A stretch of 64,000 bases of DNA from Cupriavidus neocaledonicus (lineage in GTDB: Bacteria; Pseudomonadota; Gammaproteobacteria; Burkholderiales; Burkholderiaceae). The notes under the pieces were generated by a model. It did not search any database and was not told the DNA's origin. It saw nothing but the letters and a program-made list of their open reading frames with translations. The position numbers and the translations under genes are program-made. Positions 16,783 through 25,929 of the stretch are shown here, one piece after another. Location of the stretch: NCBI RefSeq assembly GCF_000372525.1, contig NZ_AQUR01000094.1, positions 1-64,000 on the forward strand, given 5' to 3'. The first letter of the stretch is position 1, and every line of letters starts with the position of its first letter.

Positions 16783-19560
16783 TCACGCCAGCAGCGCCTT
16801 GCCTGCTTCACCGCCCAGCACGCGCTTGCCGATTGCATGCCCCAGGGCCCGGTAGCTCTCCCATTGCGCCTCGTCGAAGAACTGGTCGCCGGTGCCTTGC
16901 TGCGGAAAGTCCGGGTGCGTGGCGCCATAGTGCCGCACGTCGGCCGGCGCCCATGACACCAGCCGCGGCTTGATCAGCACGATGCGGCAGACGCGCACGC
17001 GCGGCGCCGCGCAGGCGGGGTCGGTGCGGAACACGTCGAGCAGCACCGCGCATTTGTCGGCGGCGCCGGCCGGCTGGCCCGGCCCGAAATCGTCCGGCAC
17101 GCCGAAGACGCGGCTCAGCACCGGGTGCGTGGTGGCGGCCTCGGTATCGACGACGATCTCCAGCCCATGGTCGATGCGCGCAAGCCGGATCAGGTTGGCA
17201 AGGTCGCCGAAGCGATAGTCGGGATCGGCGCCGCAGTCGCACAGCACGATCAGCGCGACGTCCCGGCCGGGGCGCAGCAGCTCGTAGACGGCGGTGTTGT
17301 CGAAATGGCCGCCGTCCGACAGATACTGCCAGCCGCGCCGCGTGCCATGGAAGCGCGCGCTCAGCTCGCATCCCAGGTAATACTGCGTGCGGAAGATGCC
17401 CGCGGCCAGCCACGGATGCGTGGCGCGTTCGGGATGGCGCCAGCGCTCGCCCTCGCGCCCGCCGCGGCGCGCGTAGCGGGCCGGGAACGACGGCCACCAC
17501 GTGCCCAGCCGCAGGTTGGCCAGCCCCAGCAGCAACGATGTGCCGAGCGTGGTGGCTCGGCCCAGCCCGGTGGACACCGCCGCGCCCGAGATCGCGATCC
17601 AGTCGCCCACCGTCAGCGCTTGCGCCAGCTTGCCCGACGCCGGCCATGACGCATCCGGGCAGCACTGCCAGCCATCGACGGTGAAGCGCGCATAGGCGTC
17701 CGGCGCGATCGCGCCCGCCGCGCCCGGCTGCGGCAGGCCGGCACCCGGTGCCAGGCACAGCGGCTTGCCCTTGCGGTCGCGCTGGACCAGCTGCTCGGCC
17801 GGATCGACGGTCAGGTTCAGCGTCACGTTGATCAGGTGCAACGGCGCGAGCACGTGCGGATCGTAGTAGGCATTGAGGCTGAGCTGGTCGCCGGGCACGG
17901 GTTCGGCCACGCTGAAGCGCGCGCGCCGGCGCCGGTCCGCCGCCGGATCGGGATCGTGCGCGGCAAAGCGTTCGCCGTTGGACGCGCCGAGGTAGGCGCG
18001 TGTGAGCCGTGCCGCGTAGAAGGGCTGCAGCGTGGACAGGTTCAGGAAGCCGGTAAAGCGGCCGGCGACCAGCGCCAGCACCAGCGCCACCACCGTCAGC
18101 GTGGCCAGCGCCGGCCCGGTGTAGGCGGTGCCATACACCAGCCAGTCGACCGGCTCGCGCCCATTCCAGCGCACCCACAGCACCAGCCACGACCACAGCA
18201 CGTACAGCAGCAGCGCCAGCACCGCCGCGGCCGCCCCGGCCAGCAGCGAGACCGGCAGGCGTGCCCACAGTGCGCGCCAGGCCGTGGCGGCGCTGCCCTT
18301 GCGACCTTCGTCGAGCCGGCGCGCGCCGTAGCGCACCAGCCAGACCAGCACGCCCAGGGCGCTCGCGGGCAGCGCCACGCTCCACGGATGGCCGGCGGCC
18401 TGGGCATACAGGTAAGAGGTGCGCGCGACGGTATCGGCCACGCCCAATGCCGCCAGCCACAGCGTCAGGGTGACCGCCGTGCGCAGCGCGCGCGTGGCGC
18501 GCACGCGATAGCCGGACACCGTGCGCGGCTCGCCCTGCAGCATCACCAGGCAGGCCAGCACGCCAAGCCAGGTGAGCACGCCCAGCGCGGCAAACAGCTG
18601 CGCCGGCAGCGGCCGCGCCCCGATCCGTTCCGACCAGTACGCGGCGGCGAGCAACAGCAGTCCCAGCAGCGTCGCCACCATCGGCGCGGGGCTGAAGAAG
18701 CGGCCCGGCGCCTGCGGTTCGCTGGCGCGGGGATAGACCAGCCAGTACGCCAGCCCGGGCGGCACCGCGCCGAGCACCGCCGTGGCCAGCGGCAGCCACA
18801 GCAACGGGCTCCACCAGATCGCGCATTCGCCCTGGTTGAAGGCCTGGCGCGCATCGTGGAGCAGGTCCATCTCGTAGCGTCCGAAGCCGTACCACGCGCC
18901 CGCCGCGCCGTGCAGCAGCAGCGCCAGCAGCGACAGCAGCACCAGCAGCGCGCTGCCGATCACGTAGTGCATCGCCAGCCAGTTGCGCGCCACCAGCGCG
19001 GCGGCATAGAGGTTGTCGCCCGCGCCCGTGGGCGACAGGTAGCGGCCGTTCTCGCGCAGCCACGCGACCGCGCCGCGGCCGGGATCGGCGGCATAGGAGA
19101 CCGAGGTGTGGATGCGGCCCGGCGGCTCGCATTGCAGCGTGTGGTAGGCGTCGGCGGCAGCCTGGACCGGACCCGCGCCGCGGCGCAGGCGCCCCGGCAC
19201 GAACAGGCTGACGAAAAAGGCGCCGAGGTAGCCACCGCCGCTGACGGTCGACAGGTAATCGAACTGCGCCAGCAGAGAAGCCAGCCCGGGAACGGTCTGC
19301 GCCGGGGTGGCCGCGCTCGCCGCGGGTGTCTGGGGCGCGTCGCCGCGCGGGGTCGCCGCGGTCGTGTCTGCCGGCATGTCGGTGCCGGCCAGCGCCTGCA
19401 TCACGCCAAGGCAAAAGGTGGCGCTGCGGATGCCGCCGCCGGACAGCGCCAGCGCCCAGTGGCGCTGGCCCTCTTGCGTGCGCGGCGCGATGCCGAGCAG
19501 GCGGCGGCGGTGCGCGATGCGGGCCGCTTCGTCGCCGTAACCGTGGTCTTCCGCAGCCAT
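16783..19560 (-). CDS. Large membrane-anchored patatin-like phospholipase
   Basis: This 925-residue protein has the patatin oxyanion segment LSGGGIRSATF (39-49), a nucleophile region DYLSTVSGGGYLG with Ser107, and the catalytic aspartate in DGGHFDN (about Asp749). The two halves are split by roughly 300 residues with about eight hydrophobic segments (about 200-510). The enzyme would hydrolyse lipid acyl esters at a membrane it is itself embedded in. The serine motif is TVSGG rather than the common G-x-S-x-G. The ATG at 19560 is preferred because the upstream codons are low-complexity; GGGAGGCGCCC precedes it. It follows the DedA-rhodanese gene by 77 bp in the same direction. Confidence 0.83.
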   Translation of the reverse strand: MAAEDHGYGDEAARIAHRRRLLGIAPRTQEGQRHWALALSGGGIRSATFCLGVMQALAGTDMPADTTAATPRGDAPQTPAASAATPAQTVPGLASLLAQFDYLSTVSGGGYLGAFFVSLFVPGRLRRGAGPVQAAADAYHTLQCEPPGRIHTSVSYAADPGRGAVAWLRENGRYLSPTGAGDNLYAAALVARNWLAMHYVIGSALLVLLSLLALLLHGAAGAWYGFGRYEMDLLHDARQAFNQGECAIWWSPLLWLPLATAVLGAVPPGLAYWLVYPRASEPQAPGRFFSPAPMVATLLGLLLLAAAYWSERIGARPLPAQLFAALGVLTWLGVLACLVMLQGEPRTVSGYRVRATRALRTAVTLTLWLAALGVADTVARTSYLYAQAAGHPWSVALPASALGVLVWLVRYGARRLDEGRKGSAATAWRALWARLPVSLLAGAAAAVLALLLYVLWSWLVLWVRWNGREPVDWLVYGTAYTGPALATLTVVALVLALVAGRFTGFLNLSTLQPFYAARLTRAYLGASNGERFAAHDPDPAADRRRRARFSVAEPVPGDQLSLNAYYDPHVLAPLHLINVTLNLTVDPAEQLVQRDRKGKPLCLAPGAGLPQPGAAGAIAPDAYARFTVDGWQCCPDASWPASGKLAQALTVGDWIAISGAAVSTGLGRATTLGTSLLLGLANLRLGTWWPSFPARYARRGGREGERWRHPERATHPWLAAGIFRTQYYLGCELSARFHGTRRGWQYLSDGGHFDNTAVYELLRPGRDVALIVLCDCGADPDYRFGDLANLIRLARIDHGLEIVVDTEAATTHPVLSRVFGVPDDFGPGQPAGAADKCAVLLDVFRTDPACAAPRVRVCRIVLIKPRLVSWAPADVRHYGATHPDFPQQGTGDQFFDEAQWESYRALGHAIGKRVLGGEAGKALLA

Positions 19561-19637
19561 GGGCGCCTCCCGTAGCAGTCGGCCTGCGCCAAGTATAGGC
19601 AACGGCGCATGGTCGATATTCCGCTGCAGCCCGCGGC

Positions 19638-20618
19638 TCAGCGTGCCGTCGCCTGGCCCGGTCCGGGATGGGTGACGGCGGGCGGCACGGTGGCGCCGTG
19701 CCGCCGCTTCCATTCATCGAAGCCGCCGGCCAGCGCCCAGGTCCTGGGATAGCCGGCCACGCGCAGGCGTTCGGCCAGCAGCGCCGCGGACATCTCGTTC
19801 GGGCAGGCGCAATAGACCACGATGTCGGCCTCGGCGGGCGCCACGCCGAGCGCGTCGAGGCTGTCGAGCGCCCCCTGCATGTCGAGCACCATCGAGCCGG
19901 GAATGCGCTCCATCGGCAGGTCGCCATGGGCGCGTACGTCGATCACGAGCGGCAGCGCGCCGGCCAGCCGGCGCGATTCCAGTTCATCCACACTCATGCG
20001 CGGCACGCGCTTCGTGATGCGCAGCAGCCGCAGGCGGCGCCACGAGCGCCACGCCAGGAACACCAGGAAGGCCCCCACCACCGCCGCCAGCGCCATGTGG
20101 CCGTAGGTGCTGAAGCCCTCGAGAATGGCATCGATGAAGTCGCTGAACACCACGCCGATCAGCAGGCCGCTGCCGGCCCACACCAGCGCACCGATCGCAT
20201 CGTAGAACAGGAACAGCGGCAATGGCGTGCCGGTCATGCCGGCCATCGCGGTCGACAGCGCGCCGGCACCCGGCAGCAGCTTGGCCACGACCAGCGAGCG
20301 CGGCCCCACGCGCAGGTACAGCGACTGGGTCTGGCGGATGCAGGAGTCGGGCGAGATCGATACCTTGCAGATGGTGCGCAGCATCGGCTGGCCCAGCCGG
20401 CGCCCGGCGAAGTACCAGCCGGTATCGGCAATCAGGCAGGCGGCGATGACCGCGGCCAGCACCGCGCCGATCGACGGCCCGGTCTCCTGCACGCCCAGCG
20501 CGCCGGCGACGAACAGCATCGGATAGGCCGGCACCGGCAGGCCCGCCTGCTCGACCAGTACGTTCAGGAACACCAGCATCAGCCCGTGGTTTTCCAGCAA
20601 GGCCTGTAACTCTCCCAC
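19638..20618 (-). CDS. DedA-family membrane protein fused to a rhodanese domain
   Basis: This 326-residue fusion has a DedA/VTT domain in residues 1-200 (EQAGLPVPAYPMLFVAGAL, KLLPGAGALSTAMAGMTG, several membrane segments). A rhodanese domain follows (about 215-315) with DVRAHGDLPMERIPGS and the active-site loop YCACPNEMSA. DedA proteins move lipids across the inner membrane and support proton homeostasis; rhodanese domains carry sulfur on a cysteine. The fusion would place sulfur or redox chemistry on the cytoplasmic face. No ribosome site stronger than GGGAGAG precedes the ATG. Confidence 0.87.
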   Translation of the reverse strand: MGELQALLENHGLMLVFLNVLVEQAGLPVPAYPMLFVAGALGVQETGPSIGAVLAAVIAACLIADTGWYFAGRRLGQPMLRTICKVSISPDSCIRQTQSLYLRVGPRSLVVAKLLPGAGALSTAMAGMTGTPLPLFLFYDAIGALVWAGSGLLIGVVFSDFIDAILEGFSTYGHMALAAVVGAFLVFLAWRSWRRLRLLRITKRVPRMSVDELESRRLAGALPLVIDVRAHGDLPMERIPGSMVLDMQGALDSLDALGVAPAEADIVVYCACPNEMSAALLAERLRVAGYPRTWALAGGFDEWKRRHGATVPPAVTHPGPGQATAR

Positions 20619-20960
20619 CGCGCTCTCCCCTTTGGTCCAGGACGCCAGTGTGCCAGCCGCGGGATCGCCGTGGCGCGGAACCTTTGCATGGTCGATTCAA
20701 ATTGGCTGGTGGATACTGCAGCACGGGACCTACGTTGTCCTACAACAACGGCTGCGGGCCCATACACCTCCTGACCGGCCGGGAAGCACACAGCAGCCCA
20801 CCCGCGAGCCGCTTCGCCGGGCTCCCGGTTAACCCGGGGTACATCTCCGACCTATTGCCTTCGCCAGCCTTATGTCATACGATGACTGATAACTCGACTG
20901 ATCTTCCGCCGGTCAGCCGCCTCTGCCACCCGGGCCCTTGGCCCGCCCCGGATTGCCGCA
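20619..20960. promoter_or_regulatory. Divergent control region of DedA-rhodanese and kdgD genes, with GntR-type operator
   Basis: No gene fits here. A perfect GTCAT-ACG-ATGAC palindrome lies at 20874-20886, followed by TGATAAC, 75 bp before the kdgD ATG. A nearly identical element precedes the glucarate dehydratase gene. A second inverted repeat, GTTGT-CCT-ACAAC (20734-20746), fits the T-N-G-T-N3-A-C-N-A pattern of FCD-type GntR regulators and may be another regulator site; that is weak evidence. Confidence 0.65.
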
Positions 20961-21875
20961 ATGCTCGCACCGAACGAACTCAAGCAAATCGTCTCCGAAG
21001 GCCTGCTGTCCTTCCCCATCACCGACTTCGACGCCCAGGGCGACTTCGCGCCGAAGTCCTACGCAGCGCGCCTCGAGTGGCTGGCACCCTATGGCGCCAC
21101 CGCGCTGTTCGCGGCCGGCGGCACCGGCGAATTCTTCTCGTTGACGCCGCAGGACTACTCCGCCGTGGTCGATACCGCCGTGCGAACCTGCGCCGGCAAG
21201 GTGCCGATCCTGGCCGGCGCCGGCGGCCCGACCCGCACCGCCATTGCCTATGCGCAGGAAGCCCAGCGCCTGGGCGCCGCCGGCGTGCTGCTGCTGCCGC
21301 ACTACCTGACCGAAGCCAGCCAGGACGGCATTGCGGCCCACGTCGAAGAAGTCTGCAAGGCGGTCGATATCGGCGTGATCGTCTACAACCGCGCCAATTC
21401 GAAGCTCAACGCCGACCAGCTGGCCCGCCTGGCCGGGCGCTGCCCCAACCTGATCGGCTTCAAGGATGGCGTGGGCGACATCGAAGCGATGGTCAGCATC
21501 CGCCGCAAGCTGGGCGACCGCTTCTCCTACCTGGGCGGCCTGCCGACCGCCGAGGTCTATGCCGCGGCCTACAAGGCGCTGGGCGTGCCGGTGTATTCGT
21601 CGGCGGTGTTCAACTTCATCCCCAAGACGGCGATGGACTTCTACCGCGCCATCGCCGCGGACGACCACGACACCGTGGGCCGCCTGATCGACGACTTCTT
21701 CCTGCCCTACCTGGCCATCCGCAACCGCAAGGCCGGCTATGCGGTCAGCATCGTCAAGGCGGGCGCGCGCCTGGTCGGCCGCGACGGCGGTCCCGTGCGC
21801 GCGCCGCTGACCGACCTGACCGGCGAGGAGATGGAGATGCTGGGCGCGCTGATCAACCAGCTCGGCGCGCAGTAA
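20961..21875 (+). CDS. kdgD: 5-dehydro-4-deoxyglucarate dehydratase
   Basis: This 304-residue member of the DHDPS/NAL family converts 5-keto-4-deoxyglucarate to 2,5-dioxopentanoate with loss of CO2 and water. The Schiff-base lysine is Lys168 in IGFKDGVGD, with Tyr142 in VIVYNRAN as the acid/base residue. [12 protein letters not shown] and [12 protein letters not shown] are typical of this subfamily. It starts the rightward operon and is followed 113 bp later by the semialdehyde dehydrogenase. The GntR-type operator at 20874 suggests induction by glucarate or galactarate. Confidence 0.93.
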   Translation: MLAPNELKQIVSEGLLSFPITDFDAQGDFAPKSYAARLEWLAPYGATALFAAGGTGEFFSLTPQDYSAVVDTAVRTCAGKVPILAGAGGPTRTAIAYAQEAQRLGAAGVLLLPHYLTEASQDGIAAHVEEVCKAVDIGVIVYNRANSKLNADQLARLAGRCPNLIGFKDGVGDIEAMVSIRRKLGDRFSYLGGLPTAEVYAAAYKALGVPVYSSAVFNFIPKTAMDFYRAIAADDHDTVGRLIDDFFLPYLAIRNRKAGYAVSIVKAGARLVGRDGGPVRAPLTDLTGEEMEMLGALINQLGAQ

Positions 21876-21988
21876 CCCGGCGCGCGGACGGCCAGCGCGC
21901 CGTCCCCCGCCGCGCATTCCGACCAGCCGGCCGCGGGGCGCATGCCCTGCGGCCGGTTTCCCGTTCCAAACGCTGACAAGGACCTTTC

Positions 21989-23515
21989 ATGCAAATCACC
22001 GGCGACATGCTGATCGGCGCGCAAGCCGTGCGCGGTACCGAGGCCACGCTGCAGGCGATGAATCCCGCCACCGGCGCGGCGATCGGCCCTGACTTCCACG
22101 GCGGCGGCGAGGCCGAGGTCGAGCGCGCCTGCGCGCTGGCCGGGGCGGCCTTCGACACGTACCGCAACACCACGCCCGAACAGCGCGCGGCCTTCCTCGA
22201 GGCCATCGCCGCGGGCATCGAGGCGCTGGGCGACACGCTGATCGAGCGCGCCCACCTGGAAAGCGCGCTGCCGATCGCGCGCCTGCAAGGCGAGCGCGGC
22301 CGCACCGCCGGGCAGCTGCGCCTGTTCGCCACGGTGCTGCGCGAGGGCCGCTGGCAGCAAGCCACCTTCGACCCCGCGCTGCCCGAGCGCAACCCGCCGC
22401 GCCCGGACCTGCGCATGCAGCGCATCGCCATTGGTCCGGTTGCGGTGTTCGGCGCCAGCAACTTCCCGCTGGCCTTCTCCGTGGCCGGCGGCGACACCGC
22501 CGCCGCGCTGGCCGCGGGCTGCCCGGTGGTGGTCAAGGCGCACCCGGCGCACCTGGGCACGTCCGAGCTGGTCGGGCGCGTGATCCAGCAGGCGGTGCGC
22601 GACGCCGGCCTGCCCGAGGGCGTGTTCTCGCTGCTGGTGGGCGCGGGCAATGCCATCGGCACGGCGCTGGTGTCGCATCCGGCGATCCAGGCGGTGGGCT
22701 TTACCGGCTCGCGCGCCGGCGGCATGGCGCTGATGCGCGCCGCCAACGCGCGCCCGCAGCCGATCCCGGTGTACGCCGAGATGAGCAGCATCAACCCGGT
22801 GTTCCTGCTGCCCGCCGCGCTCGAGGCGCGCGGCGAGGAGATCGGCCGCCAGCTGGTCGATTCGCTGGTGCTCGGGGTCGGCCAGTTCTGCACCAACCCC
22901 GGACTGGTGATCGGCGTCGAAGGCCATGCGCTGGACAAGTTCCGCGCGGCGGCGCTGGGCGCGCTGCAAGGCAAGCCGGCGGCCACGATGCTGACACCCG
23001 GCATCCATGCCGCGTATCAGCAGGGCGTGGCCCGGCTCGCATCGCTCGATGGCTTGCAGCGCATTGGCCACGGCGTGGACGCCAGCGGCGCAAACCAGGC
23101 CCGGCCGGAAATGTTCGAAACCACCGCCGCGCGGTTCCTGGCTAACCACCGCATGCAGGCCGAGGTGTTCGGCCCGTCGACGGTGCTGGTGGTGTGCCGC
23201 GATCTGGACGAGATGCTGACCGTGGCGCGCGAGCTCGAAGGGCAGCTGACGGCGACGATGCAGCTCGACGACGCCGACCACGCCGCCGCGCAGCGCCTGC
23301 TGCCGGTGCTGGAGCGCAAGGCCGGGCGGGTGTTGTGCAATGGCTATCCCACCGGCGTCGAGGTGGCGTACGCGATGGTCCATGGCGGGCCGTTCCCGGC
23401 GACATCGGATGTGCGTACGACTTCGGTGGGTGCCACGGCGATCGACCGGTTCCTGCGGCCGGTTTGCTATCAGAACCTGCCGCAGGCTTTGCTGCCGGCG
23501 GCGCTACGGAAATAA
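21989..23515 (+). CDS. 2,5-dioxopentanoate (alpha-ketoglutarate semialdehyde) dehydrogenase
   Basis: This 508-residue aldehyde dehydrogenase has catalytic Cys301 ([10 protein letters not shown]), general base Glu264 ([10 protein letters not shown]), and the cofactor segment [25 protein letters not shown] and the overall length fit the NADP-preferring ketoglutarate semialdehyde dehydrogenases of sugar-acid pathways. It performs the last step from glucarate to 2-oxoglutarate. It is cotranscribed with kdgD and ends at a strong terminator. Confidence 0.9.
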   Translation: MQITGDMLIGAQAVRGTEATLQAMNPATGAAIGPDFHGGGEAEVERACALAGAAFDTYRNTTPEQRAAFLEAIAAGIEALGDTLIERAHLESALPIARLQGERGRTAGQLRLFATVLREGRWQQATFDPALPERNPPRPDLRMQRIAIGPVAVFGASNFPLAFSVAGGDTAAALAAGCPVVVKAHPAHLGTSELVGRVIQQAVRDAGLPEGVFSLLVGAGNAIGTALVSHPAIQAVGFTGSRAGGMALMRAANARPQPIPVYAEMSSINPVFLLPAALEARGEEIGRQLVDSLVLGVGQFCTNPGLVIGVEGHALDKFRAAALGALQGKPAATMLTPGIHAAYQQGVARLASLDGLQRIGHGVDASGANQARPEMFETTAARFLANHRMQAEVFGPSTVLVVCRDLDEMLTVARELEGQLTATMQLDDADHAAAQRLLPVLERKAGRVLCNGYPTGVEVAYAMVHGGPFPATSDVRTTSVGATAIDRFLRPVCYQNLPQALLPAALRK

Positions 23516-23533
23516 CGAGAGCTGTCGAGATAT

Positions 23534-23557
23534 GCCCCGCCTGGTGCGGGGCTTTTT
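23534..23557 (+). terminator. Intrinsic terminator of the kdgD operon
   Basis: GCCCCGC (23534-23540) pairs with GCGGGGC (23546-23552) around CTGGT, followed by five T. Confidence 0.9.
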
Positions 23558-23629
23558 GCTTTTTGGAAGGGGCACAAAGCTACGCTCCCAGCGATATGCC
23601 GCAGGCCTTCCCAATCCCGACTGGGTGCT

Positions 23630-23653
23630 CCCTCTCCCGCAAGCGGGAGAGGG
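23630..23653. repeat. Short perfect inverted repeat
   Basis: CCCTCTCCCGC, AA, then the exact complement GCGGGAGAGGG. It sits between two facing terminators. It resembles dispersed intergenic palindromes common in high-GC proteobacteria; copy number elsewhere cannot be judged here. Confidence 0.6.
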
Positions 23654-23680
23654 GAGAAAACACACGCTACTTATAGCCTT

Positions 23681-23709
23681 CAAAAAAAAACGGCCCGCAT
23701 GCGAGCCGT
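23681..23709 (-). terminator. Intrinsic terminator of the gudD/Bug operon
   Basis: On the minus strand ACGGCTCGC pairs with GCGGGCCGT (one G-T pair) and is followed by a run of nine or more T. It closes the leftward transcript after the Bug gene ending at 23730. Confidence 0.88.
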
Positions 23710-23729
23710 CCTTTGCCAACACCCACGCA

Positions 23730-24725
23730 TCAGGCCTCCAGCTTGATCCCCGCCTGCTTCACCACCCCCGCCCAGCGCGATTGCTCGGCAACGAAGAACT
23801 TGCCCGTTTCCCCCGGCGTCATCGTCACCACTTCGGCGCCCTGCGCCACCAGCTGGGCACGCAGTTCAGGCGCGCGAATAATGCGGATCAGCTCGGCGCT
23901 GATGCGCGCCACCAACGCGTCGGGCATGCTGGCCGGGGCCATCACGCCCTGCCAGGTGCCCGACTCGAAGTTCGGCACGCCCTGCTCGGCGATGGTCGGC
24001 ACGTTTTGCAGCAGCGGCATGCGCGTGCGCTTGGATTGCGCGATCAGCTTGAGCTTGCCCGACTGCACATGCGGCAGCGTGGCGAGCATGCCGTTCATCA
24101 GCACCTGGGCACTGCCGCCGACGGTGTCGGCAATCGCCTGCGAGCCGCCCTTGTACGGCACGTATTGCCACTTGGCGCCCGTGGCCTGCTCCACCGCCAC
24201 GCCGGCCAGGTGCGGCGCGCTGCCGATGGCGGTGACGGCAAAATTGAGCTGGCTGCGCTGCGACAGCGCCACCAGCTCCTTCACGCTGGTCACCTGCACC
24301 GACGGATGCACCACCAGCAGATGCGGCGAATACGCCAGCATCGACACCGGCTTCAGGTCTTTGGCGATATTGAAGGTCAGCTTGGTATAGACCGACGGGC
24401 TGATGGCCAGCGCGCCGATATCGCACAGCAGCAGCGTATGGTTGTCGGTGGCCTGCGCCACCAGCGCCGCGCCGACATTGCCGTTGGCACCGGGGCGGTT
24501 GTCGACCACCACCGACTGGCCCAGCGCCTCGCCCAGTTGCTTGCTGATCAGGCGCGCGATGATGTCGGACGAGCCACCGGCGGTGTACGGCACCACCAGG
24601 CGGATCGGCCGGCTGGGCCAGTCCGCGGCGTGCGCGGCCGGCGACAGGCCGGCGAGCGGCGCGGCGGCGAGGCCCGCGGCCAGGGCGGAGGATTGCTTGA
24701 GGAAGTTGCGGCGTCCGTAGGTCAT
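23730..24725 (-). CDS. Bug-family periplasmic binding protein (Tat signal)
   Basis: This 331-residue tripartite tricarboxylate transporter receptor has a twin-arginine signal (YGRRNFLKQS, then a hydrophobic stretch ending AAHAADWP). The Bug core starts WPSRPIRLVVPYTAGGSSD and contains DNRPGANGN and VPYKGGSQA. It binds a carboxylate in the periplasm. The ATG at 24725 is set by GGAGACACAGC. It is the third gene of the leftward glucarate unit, 96 bp after another Bug gene; sugar acids are the likely ligands by context. No TctA/TctB membrane genes are nearby. Confidence 0.88.
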   Translation of the reverse strand: MTYGRRNFLKQSSALAAGLAAAPLAGLSPAAHAADWPSRPIRLVVPYTAGGSSDIIARLISKQLGEALGQSVVVDNRPGANGNVGAALVAQATDNHTLLLCDIGALAISPSVYTKLTFNIAKDLKPVSMLAYSPHLLVVHPSVQVTSVKELVALSQRSQLNFAVTAIGSAPHLAGVAVEQATGAKWQYVPYKGGSQAIADTVGGSAQVLMNGMLATLPHVQSGKLKLIAQSKRTRMPLLQNVPTIAEQGVPNFESGTWQGVMAPASMPDALVARISAELIRIIRAPELRAQLVAQGAEVVTMTPGETGKFFVAEQSRWAGVVKQAGIKLEA

Positions 24726-24821
24726 GCTGTGTCTCCTGTCGAGGGCGCGCGCCGGCCCGGCGCGATGCACGTGCCGGGCCGGCGTGGTCGGTGTTTTGGT
24801 ATCGGGTTTATGCGGCGGCTT

Positions 24822-25844
24822 TCAGTCCAGCGCGATCTTGCCCTTCTCGATCACGGTCTTCCAGCGCTGCAGCTCCTGCGCCTCGAACTGGTTGAATTGC
24901 TCGGGGCTGTTGGCCACCACCTCGAAGCCGCTTTCGGACAGCTTCTGGCGCATCTTCGGGTCGTTCAGCGACGACACCAGCGCGCCGTGCAGGCGGCTCT
25001 TGATCTCGGGCGGCAGGCCGCGCGGCGCTGCCACGCCCTGCCACGAGTAGACCTCGACATCCTTGATGCCGGCCTCGGCCATGGTGGGCACATTGGGCAG
25101 CACCGGCGAGCGCTTGTCGGAAGTTACCGCCATGGCCTTGAGCTTGCCGGCACGGATGTGCTGCAGCACCGCGTTGACGTTCTGGAACGACACGTCCACC
25201 TGGCCCGCCAGCAGGTCCGAGATGGCCGGGCCGCCGCCCTTGTAGGGCACGTGCAGGCCGTCGGTGGCGCTCTTCTGCCAGAACAGCGCCGCGGTCAGGT
25301 GGTCGGACGAGCCGGCGCCGGACGAGGCAAAGCTGACCTTGCCCGGGTTCTTCTTCATGTAGGCCACCAGTTCCGCGAGGGTGTTGGCCGGAAAATTCGG
25401 GTTGGCCACCAGCACGTTGGGCGCGCGCACCGCCACCGTCAGCAGGTCGAAGTCCTTGGCCGGGTCATAGGCCAGGTTCTTCTGCAGGAACGGATTGACC
25501 GCATAGACGCCGATCGACGCCACCATCATGGTGTAGCCGTCGGCCGGCGCGCGCTTGACGTAGGTGGCGCCGATGGCGCCGGTCGCGCCGGGGCGGTTGT
25601 CGATCACGAACGGCTGGCCCAGCTTCTCGTTGAGCGGCACCGTCAGCATGCGCGCGATGGCGTCGCTGGAGCCGCCCGGCGGGAACGGCACCACCACCGA
25701 TACCGGACGTTGCGGCCAGTCCTGCGCCGCGGCGCCGGCCGGGGCGCTGAAGGTCAGCGCCGCGACCGCGGCGACCGAGCCGAGCGCGAAGGCGCGCAGC
25801 CAGTAAGGCAGGCGCGGCGCGCCCTGGCGTTGGAAGGTGTACAT
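24822..25844 (-). CDS. Bug-family periplasmic binding protein (Sec signal)
   Basis: This 340-residue Bug protein has a Sec-type signal peptide (LRAFALGSVAAVAALTFSAP, cleavage near AGAAAQ). The core has WPQRPVSVVVPFPPGGSSD, IDNRPGATGAIG and VPYKGGGPA. It differs clearly from the adjacent Bug protein and uses a different export route. The ATG at 25844 follows GGAGACAACG. It is located 85 bp after the glucarate dehydratase gene and probably co-induced with it. Confidence 0.88.
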   Translation of the reverse strand: MYTFQRQGAPRLPYWLRAFALGSVAAVAALTFSAPAGAAAQDWPQRPVSVVVPFPPGGSSDAIARMLTVPLNEKLGQPFVIDNRPGATGAIGATYVKRAPADGYTMMVASIGVYAVNPFLQKNLAYDPAKDFDLLTVAVRAPNVLVANPNFPANTLAELVAYMKKNPGKVSFASSGAGSSDHLTAALFWQKSATDGLHVPYKGGGPAISDLLAGQVDVSFQNVNAVLQHIRAGKLKAMAVTSDKRSPVLPNVPTMAEAGIKDVEVYSWQGVAAPRGLPPEIKSRLHGALVSSLNDPKMRQKLSESGFEVVANSPEQFNQFEAQELQRWKTVIEKGKIALD

Positions 25845-25929
25845 CGTTGTCTCCTGCAGTGTTCTTGATGAGAAAGGCCGGCCGCCCCGAGGGTCGGCCA
25901 TGGCCGCGGGCGTCGTCGCCGGTGCCGCG

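Noticed and set aside
16808..19927. 1039-codon open frame overlapping the patatin gene in another frame of the same strand
   Set aside because: Low-complexity Arg/Ala/Gly sequence without motifs; the patatin frame has clear catalytic motifs and membrane segments.
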